Source: CAZDRI01 sp964508055
GTDB taxonomy: Bacteria; Pseudomonadota; Gammaproteobacteria; PS1; Pseudothioglobaceae
DNA length: 6,469 bases
Direction: 5' to 3'
Assembly: GCA_964508055.1 (NCBI GenBank)
Contig: CAZDRI010000044.1
Coordinates: 1-6,469 of the forward strand
Part shown: positions 6,441-6,469 of the stretch, in pieces
How the letters are laid out: each line of letters starts with the position of its first letter
Numbering within the stretch: the first letter of the stretch is position 1
Made by a program: the position numbers and the translations under genes
Notes under the pieces: generated by a model
Told to the model about the DNA's origin: nothing
The model's input: only the letters and a program-made list of their open reading frames with translations
The model's database searches: none

Positions 6441-6469
6441 ATACTGTCTTAAAAATCAAGTAATTTTAT

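Overview
The window is strongly AT-rich and encodes proteins of bacterial type. The core genes obgE-proB-folK, in tight overlapping order behind a tRNA-Arg very close to the E. coli UCU isoacceptor, suggest an AT-rich proteobacterium, most likely a gammaproteobacterium. A marine sulfur-oxidiser or symbiont of the SUP05/Thioglobus kind would fit, but that is only a low-confidence guess from composition and gene content.

Left part (1-3668): a type III restriction-modification locus on the + strand. The end of the mod methyltransferase gene (frame readable from 27 to 836, cut by the window edge) is followed with zero gap (TAAATG) by a full-length res gene of 943 codons. Res carries the helicase motifs and the PD-(D/E)xK nuclease. 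The mod frame is interrupted by an in-frame TAA at 24-26. Restoring one A in the run at 25-28 would join it to an open frame that reaches the window edge. Mod may therefore be frameshifted, or there is a one-base sequence error.

Middle part (3669-4135): no intact protein gene. It holds a minus-strand open frame of 69 codons with a membrane helix but no start codon (a probable gene remnant), a hairpin terminator, and a tRNA-Arg(TCT) on the minus strand with a good -10 box. The tRNA gene is divergent from obgE, and its 3' end faces the restriction-modification locus.

Right part (4136-6374): obgE (ribosome-assembly GTPase), proB (glutamate 5-kinase, a short form without the PUA domain) and folK (HPPK, folate pathway). 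They overlap by 22 and 7 bases, so they very likely form one translationally coupled operon. The three proteins act in unrelated processes: ribosome maturation, proline synthesis and folate synthesis. After folK, 6375-6469 contains a degenerate palindromic sequence resembling the dispersed CTGAACTTGTTTCAG intergenic repeats seen in many bacterial genomes.

No CRISPR array, insertion sequence or clearly new system is visible. The points most worth following are the broken mod in front of an intact res, the start-less membrane ORF, the placement of this locus against a tRNA 3' end, and the repeat after folK.
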